Shown here: positions 1 to 8,900 of the stretch, in pieces
How positions within the stretch are numbered: the first letter of the stretch is position 1
How the letters are laid out: every line of letters begins with the position of its first letter
Origin: a virus
Length of the DNA: 24,484 nt
Virus record (IMG/VR): IMGVR_UViG_3300042914_000364
Coordinates: 1-24,484 of that record
Direction: 5' to 3' (one strand)
Position numbers and translations under genes: made by a program
The notes under the pieces: model-generated
What the model was told of the DNA's origin: nothing
The model's database searches: none
Seen by the model: the letters and a program-made list of their open reading frames with translations, nothing else

Positions 1-2
1 CT

Positions 3-764
3 GTTATGTCTCCAAACTCTATGATTACGATTAATAACGTAACGTATTGGATGGGTGTTGATAAGTTCTACATGTACTCAGGCCGAGTAGAAACCCTACC
101 TTGCTCGCTTTGGCAGTACACCTTTGAAGATATTAATAAAGAACAAGCCTTCCAAGTATTCTGCGGCGGTAACGAAAGCTACAACGAAATATGGTGGTTC
201 TACTGTTCACAAGGCTCAAACGACATTAATAAGTACGTGATTTACAACTATTTAGAACGCTCTTGGTACTACGGCACTATGGCTAGAACGGCTTGGCTAG
301 ACTCTGGTTTACGCCAATACCCAATGGCTGCTGACTACAATAGTCGGATGTTGTTCCACGAGGCTGCTGTAGATGATGTATCGGGTATAGCCCCTGTGCC
401 AATTAATTCCTATGTTCAGTCTTCGGACTTTGATATTGGGGATGGGCATAACTTTGGCTTTGTGTGGCGTATCCTGCCTGACGTTAACTTTAACGGCTCA
501 AACGTTAATAACCCATACGTTACGATGCGGGTTAAACCCCGTCAAAACTCTGGAGCGCCCTATGGCGCGGCAGATAACCCAGAGGTAATCAGTGGAGATA
601 ACTTTTCTACCGCCCCTACATATAACGTTCAAGAGTTTACTGGGCAAGTCTATACCCGCCTACGGGGTCGTCAGCTTGCCTTTAGGATTGAGTCAGATTC
701 ATTGGGCGTGGCATGGCAGTTAGGTAGTCCGCGGATTGATATTCGTAATGACGGCAGGCGTTAA
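3..764 (+). CDS. Tail/DNA-stabilisation-type virion protein, C-terminal part (5' partial)
   Basis: The reading frame is open to the left edge of the window, so this is probably the C-terminal part of a longer protein; the first in-frame ATG is at 6. The visible part is rich in aromatic residues and beta-type segments (for example YWMG, FYMYSGRV, EIWWFYC, RSWYYG). It ends with a basic beta segment, RLRGRQLAFRIESD, followed by a short polar tail. This resembles the C-terminal region of large tail hub or DNA-stabilisation proteins of podoviruses (P22 gp10 or tail tube B type), which build the neck or tail tube. That assignment rests on composition and on its position before other virion genes, not on a specific catalytic motif. 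It overlaps the next gene by one base (TAATG), which suggests translational coupling. No membrane segment is seen. Confidence 0.6.
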   Translation, partial: VMSPNSMITINNVTYWMGVDKFYMYSGRVETLPCSLWQYTFEDINKEQAFQVFCGGNESYNEIWWFYCSQGSNDINKYVIYNYLERSWYYGTMARTAWLDSGLRQYPMAADYNSRMLFHEAAVDDVSGIAPVPINSYVQSSDFDIGDGHNFGFVWRILPDVNFNGSNVNNPYVTMRVKPRQNSGAPYGAADNPEVISGDNFSTAPTYNVQEFTGQVYTRLRGRQLAFRIESDSLGVAWQLGSPRIDIRNDGRR

Positions 765-1105
765 TGGCACAAGTCCCACTTCGCCCCTCTAAAGCTCCTA
801 ATTTACTGATTGCGCCAGTAGAGTACCGTCAGCTTTATCAAGACCAGATGAATAACGCTTTGCGCCTGTACTTTAACCAAGTTGACAACTTTACTCAAAA
901 CGTTACGGTTCCTGCTTCGGGTACTACGGCAAATAGACCTACGGAAAATCTACAGGTTGGGCAGTATTACTTTGATACAAGCCTTGGGTATCCAATCTAT
1001 TGGAATGGCTCAGATTGGGTAAATGCCCTTGGAGAGCCTTTGATCTTCTTAACAGGCGTAAAAACAGTAGGAAGAGTTGGTACTGTAACGGTTACAACTG
1101 TCTAA
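764..1105 (+). CDS. Small tail-associated structural protein
   Basis: This 113-aa protein starts at an ATG that shares its A with the stop of the preceding gene (TAATG), so the start is well supported. The N-terminal half (about residues 15-45) looks helical and polar. The second half contains TTANRPTENLQVGQYYFD followed by YPIYWNGSDWVNA. That pattern, 'ANRPT...G..YFDT.LG.PI.WNG..W', is common in phage tail fibre and tail-tip proteins, where it forms a small beta domain. It is probably a minor tail protein or adaptor that works with the large tail protein upstream. The exact role and partner cannot be read from the sequence. A 42-base gap with a weak GAGG site separates it from the next gene. 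Confidence 0.6.
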   Translation: MAQVPLRPSKAPNLLIAPVEYRQLYQDQMNNALRLYFNQVDNFTQNVTVPASGTTANRPTENLQVGQYYFDTSLGYPIYWNGSDWVNALGEPLIFLTGVKTVGRVGTVTVTTV

Positions 1106-1147
1106 CAACATGATAAAGTACTACTTAAATTAGGCGAGGTATATCTT

Positions 1148-2482
1148 ATGGGAACCGGTGTAGGCGAGGCAATGTTAATTGGTGCTGCTGTCGGAGCTAC
1201 GGCAGGTGGCGCTGGTGCGGCTATTCAAGGCGGTGATCCTCTGCAAGGCGCCCTTTTAGGTGGCGCTATGGGCGCTGCTGGAGGTGGTTTAGGTGCTTTC
1301 CCTGCTGCTGCGGCCCCCGTTGCTGGTGGAGCTGCTGGTGGAGCTGCTGGTGGAGCTGCTGGTGGAGCTGCTGGTGGAGCTGCTGGTACAGGTGCTGTTA
1401 TTGGGGCTGAAGCTGGTGCGGCTACTACGTTTGTACCTTCTAGCACGGGGTTAATGGCGCTTCCTGGAGAAGCTGGTATTGCCGCTTTACCTTCTGCAAC
1501 CGGGGTTGGAGCTACTTCTCCATTTGTAACTTCTAGTACAGGACTTTCTGTATTACCTGGAGAAGCTGGTACAGCCGCCTTGTCACCCTCTACTGTAGCC
1601 CCTAAACCAAATATTTTTGGGTACCTTCCTGGAGAAAAAGGATTTATATCTAATACTGGATTAGCTACCATTGGTGGTACTTCCGCCCTTGGCGCCATGA
1701 TGCAAGCTGAACGTAATCGGTTTGGTATTCCCGCCACCGAAAGCTACGAAAGTACTTTTGATCCATCTAAATTTGTTCGCTCAACCCCCACCTATGCCCC
1801 AGAAAGTGTTTATCGCCCTGAGTATAGGGACTATACAACTGCGGCTGAGGGTGGCATTGTACAGTTAGCTAACGGTGGTCCAGTTGAGCGTATGAGCATG
1901 ATGAATACGGCTATGAATCCACAAGGTGGTTTGTACCCACAAGGCATGATTGACAAGACTCAATATGCAACACCAACACAGCGTCCAGTAAGTGCCGAAT
2001 TGATGATGGATGCTCCAGCTTATGAGCGTTCTAATCCTATGCTTATGAATGAGGGTGGTATTGCAAATATAGTCGAAGCCGCTAAAGCCCAAGGGTTAAC
2101 CCTCGATGCCTATCAAAACATATATGGTCGAGGTAATTCAATTATTGAAATGGAAAAGCGCCTTAAAGAAGGCAAACCTATGACGATGGCTAGTGGTGGC
2201 ATTTCTTCTCTAGGAGGGTATTCCGATGGTGGCAGAATGCTTAAAGGACCTGGCGATGGCATGTCTGATTCTATTCCTGGGGTTATTGCTGGTAAACAGC
2301 CCGCCCGACTGGCTGACGGGGAGTTCGTGGTTCCTGCTGATGTTGTCTCTCATTTAGGCAATGGCTCTACAGATGCTGGTGCTAAACAGTTATACGCCAT
2401 GATGGACAAAGTACGCAAAGCTAGGACAGGCAAAAAGAAACAAGCTCCAGCAGTTAAAGCTAACCGTTACATGCCTGCCTAA
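1148..2482 (+). CDS. Ala/Gly-rich virion protein with collagen-like repeat
   Basis: This 444-aa protein has three visible parts. Residues 1-90 are Ala/Gly-rich with a GGAA tandem repeat (residues 58-81), the kind of sequence seen in membrane-active phage ejection proteins. Residues 95-148 hold two copies of an F-V-x-S-S-T-G-L-x-x-L-P-G-E-A-G unit. Residues 230-444 contain glycine-hydrophobic motifs such as EGGIVQLANGG (234-244), and a C-terminal segment with GPGDGMSDSIPG, ARLADGEFVVPADVV and a basic tail. In my recollection this C-terminal segment is widespread in environmental phage structural proteins, but its function is unknown. The gene lies between tail genes and an ejection-type module, so a minor tail, internal or ejected protein is likely. 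Its stop overlaps the next start (TAATG). Confidence 0.6.
   Translation: MGTGVGEAMLIGAAVGATAGGAGAAIQGGDPLQGALLGGAMGAAGGGLGAFPAAAAPVAGGAAGGAAGGAAGGAAGGAAGTGAVIGAEAGAATTFVPSSTGLMALPGEAGIAALPSATGVGATSPFVTSSTGLSVLPGEAGTAALSPSTVAPKPNIFGYLPGEKGFISNTGLATIGGTSALGAMMQAERNRFGIPATESYESTFDPSKFVRSTPTYAPESVYRPEYRDYTTAAEGGIVQLANGGPVERMSMMNTAMNPQGGLYPQGMIDKTQYATPTQRPVSAELMMDAPAYERSNPMLMNEGGIANIVEAAKAQGLTLDAYQNIYGRGNSIIEMEKRLKEGKPMTMASGGISSLGGYSDGGRMLKGPGDGMSDSIPGVIAGKQPARLADGEFVVPADVVSHLGNGSTDAGAKQLYAMMDKVRKARTGKKKQAPAVKANRYMPA
1319..1390 (+). repeat. 12-bp tandem repeat (GCTGCTGGTGGA), six units
   Basis: Four perfect copies of GCTGCTGGTGGA lie at 1331-1378, flanked by imperfect copies at 1319-1330 and 1379-1390. 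Each unit encodes Ala-Ala-Gly-Gly in the 1148-2482 protein, so copy-number change would preserve the frame. This is a directly visible minisatellite and a likely site of length variation between related phages. Confidence 0.9.
1430..1591 (+). repeat. Two-copy 93-bp-spaced coding repeat
   Basis: Two diverged copies start at 1430 and 1523. They encode FVPSSTGLMALPGEAGIAAL and FVTSSTGLSVLPGEAGTAAL. A shorter related segment, YLPGEKGF, follows about 100 bases later. The copies differ at many synonymous sites, so the duplication is not recent and the protein sequence appears to be under selection. Confidence 0.7.
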
Positions 2483-2913
2483 TGGACTTAAAGATTCAGC
2501 CAGTTGGGATTGATTACGTAGTACAGACTTGGCCTTTTGTAGAAACATATTTGAAGGAGGCGTTAGAAAAGGGAGAACCGGTACCTGAGTGGAGCGATAA
2601 TTACGACATTTCCCATGTTCAAGGTTTTTTGACTTCGGGCTTGTGGACGTTGTTAGTTGCTACAGATGATAGTAACCAAGTGCATGGAGCGGCAACCGTG
2701 TCATTTGCTAATTATCCTAAGAACCGAGTCGCTTTTATAACGCTTATTGGCGGAAAATTAATATCTAATAAAGATACGTTTGAACAGATGAGCAACATAT
2801 TAAGACATGCTGGAGCAACAAAGATTCAAGGAATGGCTCGTCCTGCTATAGCTAGGCTATGGAAGCGGTATGGGTTTGAAGAACGCACTACTTTGGTGGA
2901 AGTAAAACTATGA
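2482..2913 (+). CDS. GNAT-fold-like protein (acyl-CoA N-acyltransferase superfamily)
   Basis: This 143-aa protein has the layout of a short GNAT domain. An N-terminal helix is followed by a beta strand (LWTLLVATDD, about residues 54-63), then GAATVSF and RVAFITLIGG strands (about 71-94). A helix and the segment ATKIQGMARPAIARLWKRYGFEE (about 112-135) follow; the last part matches the usual C-terminal 'a..lYeklGF' end of GNAT proteins. The acetyl-CoA pyrophosphate loop (Q/RxxGxG/A) is not obvious, so catalysis is uncertain. It sits just before the Gln-rich structural gene, and T7 gp13, of similar size, sits at an equivalent place in the T7 ejection module. A structural or assembly role is therefore an alternative to an enzyme. 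It overlaps neighbours on both sides (TAATG upstream, ATGA downstream). Confidence 0.55.
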   Translation: MDLKIQPVGIDYVVQTWPFVETYLKEALEKGEPVPEWSDNYDISHVQGFLTSGLWTLLVATDDSNQVHGAATVSFANYPKNRVAFITLIGGKLISNKDTFEQMSNILRHAGATKIQGMARPAIARLWKRYGFEERTTLVEVKL

Positions 2914-4124
2914 AACACTATTCTCGCCGTGAACTATACGCTTTAGGGGAACTCCTAGGTGAATCCGTAACCCAAGCCAAAGTTGGCGGTGGGCGTGTCT
3001 ACGGAGGGGGTGGCTCAGGCGGCGGTGGTCCAACTCAAAGTACAACCGTTACTTCTAATATTCCCGAATATGCTCGTCCCTATGTGGAGAGTATGTTGGG
3101 CGCTGCGCAAAAGCAGGCGTATAAATTTGATGACGCTGGCAATATTGTAGGTTTTCAACCCTATGTTCCTTACGGTGCTACCGTAGGTCCTGGTGGTGAA
3201 ATCACTAATACCGCTCAAGAACAAGCTCAGGCGGCGGTAGCTGGATTTAGCCCCATGCAGCAACAAGCTTTTAGACAAACAGCAAATCTACAGGTTCCAG
3301 GTCAATATGGAGTTGGTAGTCAGTTTGTTGGTGCAGGTGGTATGGGCGCTGCAAATCTAGCTACACAGGCTGCGGGGGTTGGACAAGGGTACTATGGGCT
3401 GGCAACAAATCCATATGCACAACAAGCGTTTATGTCGCCCTATATGCAGAATGTGGTTGACGTTCAAAAACAAGAAGCTATCCGTGACTATGGAAAGACG
3501 TTGCCTGGCATGCAGGCGCAAGCTGTTCGTCAAGGAGCTTTTGGTGGAAGCCGTCAAGCTATTGAGCAAGCAGAAGCCCGCCGTAATCTAGGTACTCAAT
3601 TAGGTCAAATTCAAGCTCAAGGCTCACAACGGGCATTTGAACAGGGCCAACAAGCGCAACAATTTGGAGCTAATTTAGGTTTGCAAGGCTTTGGCACAGC
3701 CCTTCAGGGTACTGGGCAATTAATGGGTGCTGGTAAATCGTTAGCCGATATTGGTGGTGCTCAGTTTCAAGCACAACAAGGCATTATTGGTCTGCAGTCT
3801 CAAGCTGGTGCCCAGCAACAAGCTCTTGAACAACAACGGGTTAATCAAGCAATTCAAAATTACGCTCTTCAGCAACAATACCCACAGCTACAGTTGTCTA
3901 CAATGAGCAGCTTGCTGCGTGGTTTGCCATTGCAACAAGCGACAACCCAGCAGTATCAAGCGCCTCCTAGCGCTATTTCTCAGATCGGTGGTTTGGGAAC
4001 AGCAGGTATAGGTGCTTACGGCTTAGGACGTGCAGCGGGAATATTTAGAGCGGGTGGTAAGGTCAAATCGTCTGATGGCTTGGCTGAGCTAGGTCTTTAC
4101 AATGTCATGAGTAAGGCAGGTTAA
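2910..4124 (+). CDS. Gln-rich internal/ejection-type virion protein
   Basis: This 404-aa protein starts at an ATG overlapping the previous stop (ATGA). After a basic N-terminus (HYSRRELYALGELLGES) there is a glycine-rich linker (about residues 27-40). A conserved-looking segment follows, TSNIPEYARPYVESMLGAAQ and then GFQPYVPYG. Residues about 100-350 are strongly enriched in Gln, Ala and Gly and should form long helices. The end, FRAGGKVKSSDGLAELGLYN, recalls the glycine motifs of neighbouring virion proteins. No enzymatic motif is visible. Its position just upstream of a transglycosylase protein and a giant protein fits a T7 gp14-like ejection protein that helps form a conduit through the envelope. 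That role is inferred from gene order only. Confidence 0.55.
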   Translation: MKHYSRRELYALGELLGESVTQAKVGGGRVYGGGGSGGGGPTQSTTVTSNIPEYARPYVESMLGAAQKQAYKFDDAGNIVGFQPYVPYGATVGPGGEITNTAQEQAQAAVAGFSPMQQQAFRQTANLQVPGQYGVGSQFVGAGGMGAANLATQAAGVGQGYYGLATNPYAQQAFMSPYMQNVVDVQKQEAIRDYGKTLPGMQAQAVRQGAFGGSRQAIEQAEARRNLGTQLGQIQAQGSQRAFEQGQQAQQFGANLGLQGFGTALQGTGQLMGAGKSLADIGGAQFQAQQGIIGLQSQAGAQQQALEQQRVNQAIQNYALQQQYPQLQLSTMSSLLRGLPLQQATTQQYQAPPSAISQIGGLGTAGIGAYGLGRAAGIFRAGGKVKSSDGLAELGLYNVMSKAG

Positions 4125-4125
4125 T

Positions 4126-5907
4126 ATGATTGGTAGCCTAATGAGTCGGATGGCGGATGCCGAGAAGTTATCCATTCCGCAATTAAATCAAGCCGTCAAG
4201 AACGGAACAATCCCAGCCTATGTAGGCGTGCCCCTTATTCAAGAAAAAATGAAAGCAGAGCAAGCTGCCAAAGCAATGGTAGCTCAGACTCAAGCCCAAC
4301 CCCCTCTTGCTCGTCAAGTTATGGAGCAAGCAGATATGATGTCTGGTTTAGAGAAGCTTCAGTCTAATCTACCTGAAGAAGGCTATGCTGGTGGTGGCAT
4401 TATTGCGTTTGCAGAAGGTGGTGTATCTTTGCCTGATGAGGACGAAGACGAAGAAAAGAACTTAATGAGCCGCCTCATGGCTGGTATTACTAGCCTTAAA
4501 CAAGGTGTAAGTGACAGAATCCCGTCTAGCGATGCTATTAAAGAAAGCATAGTCAACAAAATGCCGTCTAGTATGCGTAGCGCAATATATGACGGTCCTC
4601 AAAGAGGGGACTATGTATCACCCCCAGCAGAACGTCGTGCCCGTGGCGATCACAAATATGAGAATATGGTTGCAGCAGAAGCCGAGCGTATTGGTCTTGA
4701 CCCCAATATTGCTGTCCATGCACTCTACAAAGAAACAGGCAACCTAAAAAATCCTGAGTCTGCTCGTTCCCGTGCAGGTGCCTTGGGTGTTATGCAGTTA
4801 ATGCCTAAGACCGCTAAAGAGCTTGGTGTTGATCCACTCAATCCAGAAGATAATATCCGTGGTGGGGTGATGTATCTCAAGAAAATGTACGACAAATACC
4901 AAGACCCAACACTTGCCTTAGCTGCTTATAACGCAGGACCTGGTCGAGTTGATAAGGCTTTGAAGAGTGGTAGAGGTATTGAAGGATTGCCCCGTGAAAC
5001 ACAGAACTATGTCATGGCTAGAAACATGGCAGGTGGCGGTATTGTTGCGTTTTCAGCAGGCGGTACTTCGATGCCCGAAGTAGATTTTGAAGCCATAGAT
5101 CCTTTGACTGGTGCGCCTTATGTAGTTCAAGGTCCGCTTGAGGCAGTTGGGCGCGCAGCAAGGAGTGGTAAATCTATTAAGGAATACTATAACGAAAAAC
5201 CAGCTACACCAGCTGAGAAGAAACCCCAATTTAATTTCCCACCTCAAGGGGGTATTGGACCAACAGATGCAGAATTAGGTAGAAATGCGCCTACAGATGC
5301 TGCTCCAGAAGCGTATAAAGAACCCCCAGCAGATAGAGGTATATCTGATATTAAGAACCTACTTAAACAGCGTATGGAAGAATCTGGCAAGCAAAAACGT
5401 ATTGATGCCTATATGTCCCTACTCCAAGCTGGTCTTGGCATGATGGGCGGTTCTTCGCCGTTTGCTGCAGTTAACATTGGTCAAGGCGCTGCTACTGGTG
5501 TTGCCGCTCAAATGGCTGCTCGCAGGTCTCAGGTTGCTGATGAGAACGCAATCCTAACTGGTCAACTTGGTCTATCCCGTGCAGAACTTTATGAGAAAAT
5601 GCGTCGTGATGCTTTGAAGCAACAAGCTGAGAAAACTGCCGCAGAACTTGGGTTAAGAAAATCAGAACAAGGAATACGCCAACAAGCGCAAAATATTCGT
5701 TTAGGTGACTTGCGTCGTAAAGCTTCTGAAGACTGGGATAATAGCCCTCGTAAAGCACAACTTGAGGCTGACCTTGCTAAACAGAAAAAGAACTGGCGTC
5801 AGGATCCTAAACTTCTTGGTCAGTTTGAAATGGCACGTGGTAGATTTATTAACGAATTTGTTAATGTTGGGCAAGCAGATAGCACCCCAAACGCTTCTCA
5901 GCTATAA
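4126..5907 (+). CDS. Virion-associated lytic transglycosylase (SLT domain)
   Basis: This 593-aa protein contains a lytic transglycosylase domain at about residues 175-298. The catalytic glutamate is most likely E203 (in HALYKETGN), followed by the family motifs GALGVMQLMP (218-227) and AYNAGPGRV (267-275). Such enzymes cleave the glycan strands of peptidoglycan, and in virions they open the cell wall for DNA entry. The domain is flanked by two copies of a glycine-hydrophobic motif, GGGIIAFAEGG at 89-99 and GGGIVAFSAGG at 303-313. The C-terminal third is rich in Lys, Gln and Ala and probably helical. In T7 the transglycosylase lies inside gp16; here it is a separate protein next to the giant one. 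The start is one base after the previous stop. Confidence 0.85.
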   Translation: MIGSLMSRMADAEKLSIPQLNQAVKNGTIPAYVGVPLIQEKMKAEQAAKAMVAQTQAQPPLARQVMEQADMMSGLEKLQSNLPEEGYAGGGIIAFAEGGVSLPDEDEDEEKNLMSRLMAGITSLKQGVSDRIPSSDAIKESIVNKMPSSMRSAIYDGPQRGDYVSPPAERRARGDHKYENMVAAEAERIGLDPNIAVHALYKETGNLKNPESARSRAGALGVMQLMPKTAKELGVDPLNPEDNIRGGVMYLKKMYDKYQDPTLALAAYNAGPGRVDKALKSGRGIEGLPRETQNYVMARNMAGGGIVAFSAGGTSMPEVDFEAIDPLTGAPYVVQGPLEAVGRAARSGKSIKEYYNEKPATPAEKKPQFNFPPQGGIGPTDAELGRNAPTDAAPEAYKEPPADRGISDIKNLLKQRMEESGKQKRIDAYMSLLQAGLGMMGGSSPFAAVNIGQGAATGVAAQMAARRSQVADENAILTGQLGLSRAELYEKMRRDALKQQAEKTAAELGLRKSEQGIRQQAQNIRLGDLRRKASEDWDNSPRKAQLEADLAKQKKNWRQDPKLLGQFEMARGRFINEFVNVGQADSTPNASQL

Positions 5908-5916
5908 GGAATCTCC

Positions 5917-8900
5917 ATGATCCTTGATTTACCCAAACTCGGGGCGGTTAGGTTTGACGATAATCTAACCCCAGAACAACTAAATGCTGAGCTAGACAGG
6001 CTTGCTAAGAAATATGAGTTTGAGCTACCTCAAGCTGAAATGGGTTTTGGGGAGATGGCTAGTAAAGCTCTTACCCGTGGTACTAAACGTTTAGGTTCTA
6101 CTTTTGGGGACATCATCCCTGCCATGGGTGCAAAAGCCCTTGGATTTGAAGAGTATGCACAGAAACAATTAGGCGAAGCTGCTGAGACCGAGCAAGAGAT
6201 AGCCAAGTATTACGCTCCTCAATATCCTGAACTTAAAGACGTAAAGGGTATTACTGACGTTCCTGGCTTTGCTCTTGAGACCATCATTGAGCAGATACCC
6301 AATATTGCTACCTCCATAATTCCTGGTGTTGGCGCTGGTGTTATCGCTGCACGTACTGGATTAACTTCATTGGGCAAGAGCCTTATGGTTCAGGGTGCCG
6401 AGCGTGGTTTGGCTGGTCGTGAATTAACCGAGTTTGTAGCGCAAGGAATGGCGCAAGGTGCCGCAACCCGTCAGGCAGTAGGTCAAGGCGCTGGTGTGTT
6501 CCTAGGTTCCTACGCCCAGAATGCCCCTGAAATATTCCAAAACATCTACCAAGAAACGGGTCAGATGGATGTGCCTGCCTCACTATTGTTTGGTGCTGGT
6601 TCTGCTGCCTTAGATTCTGTTCTCCCCGCACAATTAGCTAAGTCCCTAACGGGTCCAGTCAAAGCAGGTATTGTTGAGAAGGTGCTTGAGAAATCAGGCA
6701 TGGACAAAGGCTTACTCCGTTCTATAACAGCAGGTACCTTAAAAGGTATGGGTGCAGAAGGTTTAACGGAAGGCGCTCAAGAAGCAATCAGTATCTATGC
6801 CGAGAACTTTGTAGGCAATAACCCCCAAATATTTGAGAGTGCGGACTGGAACCGCATCATGGAGTCTAGTGTCCGTGGCGCTGTTGCTGGTTCTGCCTTT
6901 GGTGGTGCAGGTGGCGTTGGTACACGAGTCCAAGAAAAGCGAGCAGAGTTTGCAGAGCAGCAAGCCAAGTTAGCCGAAGAACAACGCAGGGAACTAGCTC
7001 GTCAAGTAGAAGAAGCCAACTTAACTATTGACGAATACAACGCCTTACAGAAACAAGGCATGCTTCCGGGTTTAGAACTCGGTGCATATACTAGCCGCCT
7101 TATAGAGCCTAAAGCTAAAGAAGAAGCTCAGAAGGAACTTAAAGGTAAACAGTTGTCGCTATTTGACGAGCAAGGCTTACCAACTAAAACTGCCGAAGCA
7201 TCCAGAGTTAAGGGCGACAAAGCTGAAGCCAATAGGTTACGTCAGTTGCAGCAAAAAGAAGCTGCCGAATTAAAGGCGTCTCAGGCAAAACTTAAAAAGT
7301 TTCTTGCAGCTAAACAAGGCGAATTAACCTTAACAGAAGCCCCACCTGTAGCAGGTATGGCGGTAGAAGGACAACCTGATCTATTTGGTGCACCCCCTGC
7401 CGCACCCATTACACCTGTTGCGGAACCATCGGTAGTAAGTAAGCCAGTTAAGCTTACACCAAAAGAAGTTGCCACAAAGATAGACGATGGCGTATTAGGA
7501 ACTTTGGGTATTGGACCTACCGCACTCATACGTAAAAACAAGTTGCTAGAAGGCAAAGACATATCTAATCCTGCAGATGCAGCGGAAGTAAAACGGGTGC
7601 TAGAAGCCTATGCTGACCGAAAGAACCTTAGCACAAATATTCGTGAGAAAGTTGAAGAGTATCTAAGCCGCCCAGAATTTACACAGGAGGTAATAAGTGA
7701 GCCTATTTCAGAACCTGCCGGACCTGTCGGAGGAGCAGTACAGCCAAGCCTTCCAAGCGATCAGCAACAACCTACCTTTGCACGCACTCCCGAGACCATT
7801 GCAGGACCTGTCGGGGGAGGATTGGTTACTGCTGGACCAGCTCCTGTATCTGTTGCTGGAGGAGAAGAAGCAGTCGGTGGTGCATTAACTAAAAAGCAAC
7901 AAAACGATTTAAAGAAAGCTCAAGAGCGCCTACAGCCTGCTATTGACGAAGAGAATCAGTTTATTGCTGAGACTGACAAACGGGTACTGGACTTTATTAG
8001 TATTGACATGGGTAATACAGAAGGTCTAGAAGATACCGATGCATTTAAGTTAATGCGCATTGCCCCGCTCACCCAAGAATATGTACGTCTAAAAGAAGTT
8101 ACTGAGCAGATTGCGGACGCTAAGCAGCGTGAAAAGAACCTTCGTCAGTTAGAGCTTATTCGTGATGCACTAGCTAGGTCTTCTCCTGAGGCAGTGCTTC
8201 TAGCAGAACAACAAAATAGCAACACTATTGGTGAATACACAAGAAGTGTAAATGGACTAGCTAGGGCGGAACTAGCTATTGAGCAAGAGGCACGCCCCCC
8301 ATCTGCCCAAGCCACCCAAGAACAAATGATTGAGCAAGAACGTGAAGACGCTCAAGAATTACAAGATGAAGCGTTAGCTGCTCAGATGGCAGAAGACTTT
8401 GTTAATTCTAACGTTGCTAAAGCCATACAAAGAAACGAACTTGGCAACGCCTTAGACGCATTGATTAAGGCTGAGAAGAACCCAGAAGTTAAAAAGATTC
8501 TGCAAAAGATAAAAGGGATGGGTCTCAAGACCGCCATCAGGGTAGGCAAGATTCAACCTAAACCCGGCAAGATGAATATCTATGACTTTGCTGAGTTTGA
8601 TCCTGCTACAAATACGATTACCTACGATCCAGCTTTCCTTAACAAAAATACGACTATCCATGAAATAGTCCATGCTGCCGTATCTAAAATACTACTTAAC
8701 CCAAATCACCCACTTACTAAAGAGCTAACTAAGCTGTACGAAGGTGTTTATAACCAGCTAGGTAGTAGCTACGGTGCATTGGACATCCATGAGTTTGCTG
8801 CTGAATTAATAAGCAACCCAGAGTTCCAAGCTACCCTTAAGGCTATCAAAGCCCCCCGTGGCGGCAATATGTTCCAGCGCATGATGCAGGCTATTGCAGA

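Noticed and set aside
1113-1130. Similarity of AGTACTACTTAAA near 1116 to the sequence at 18158-18170
   Set aside because: A shared AT-rich stretch of about 13 bases could be chance. At 1116 no -35 or -10 pair of the right spacing is seen on either strand.
1225-1737. - strand frame of 170 aa opposite the Ala/Gly-rich gene
   Set aside because: Its Pro/Ala repeats are the mirror of the GCT/GGT tandem repeat and the flanking Gly/Ala codons; no ribosome site or sensible start.
7697-7888. + strand 63-aa frame inside the giant gene
   Set aside because: It overlaps a Pro/Gly linker of the giant protein in another frame. A GGAGG-like site upstream is likely coincidental, and the protein has only Leu-rich low-complexity sequence.
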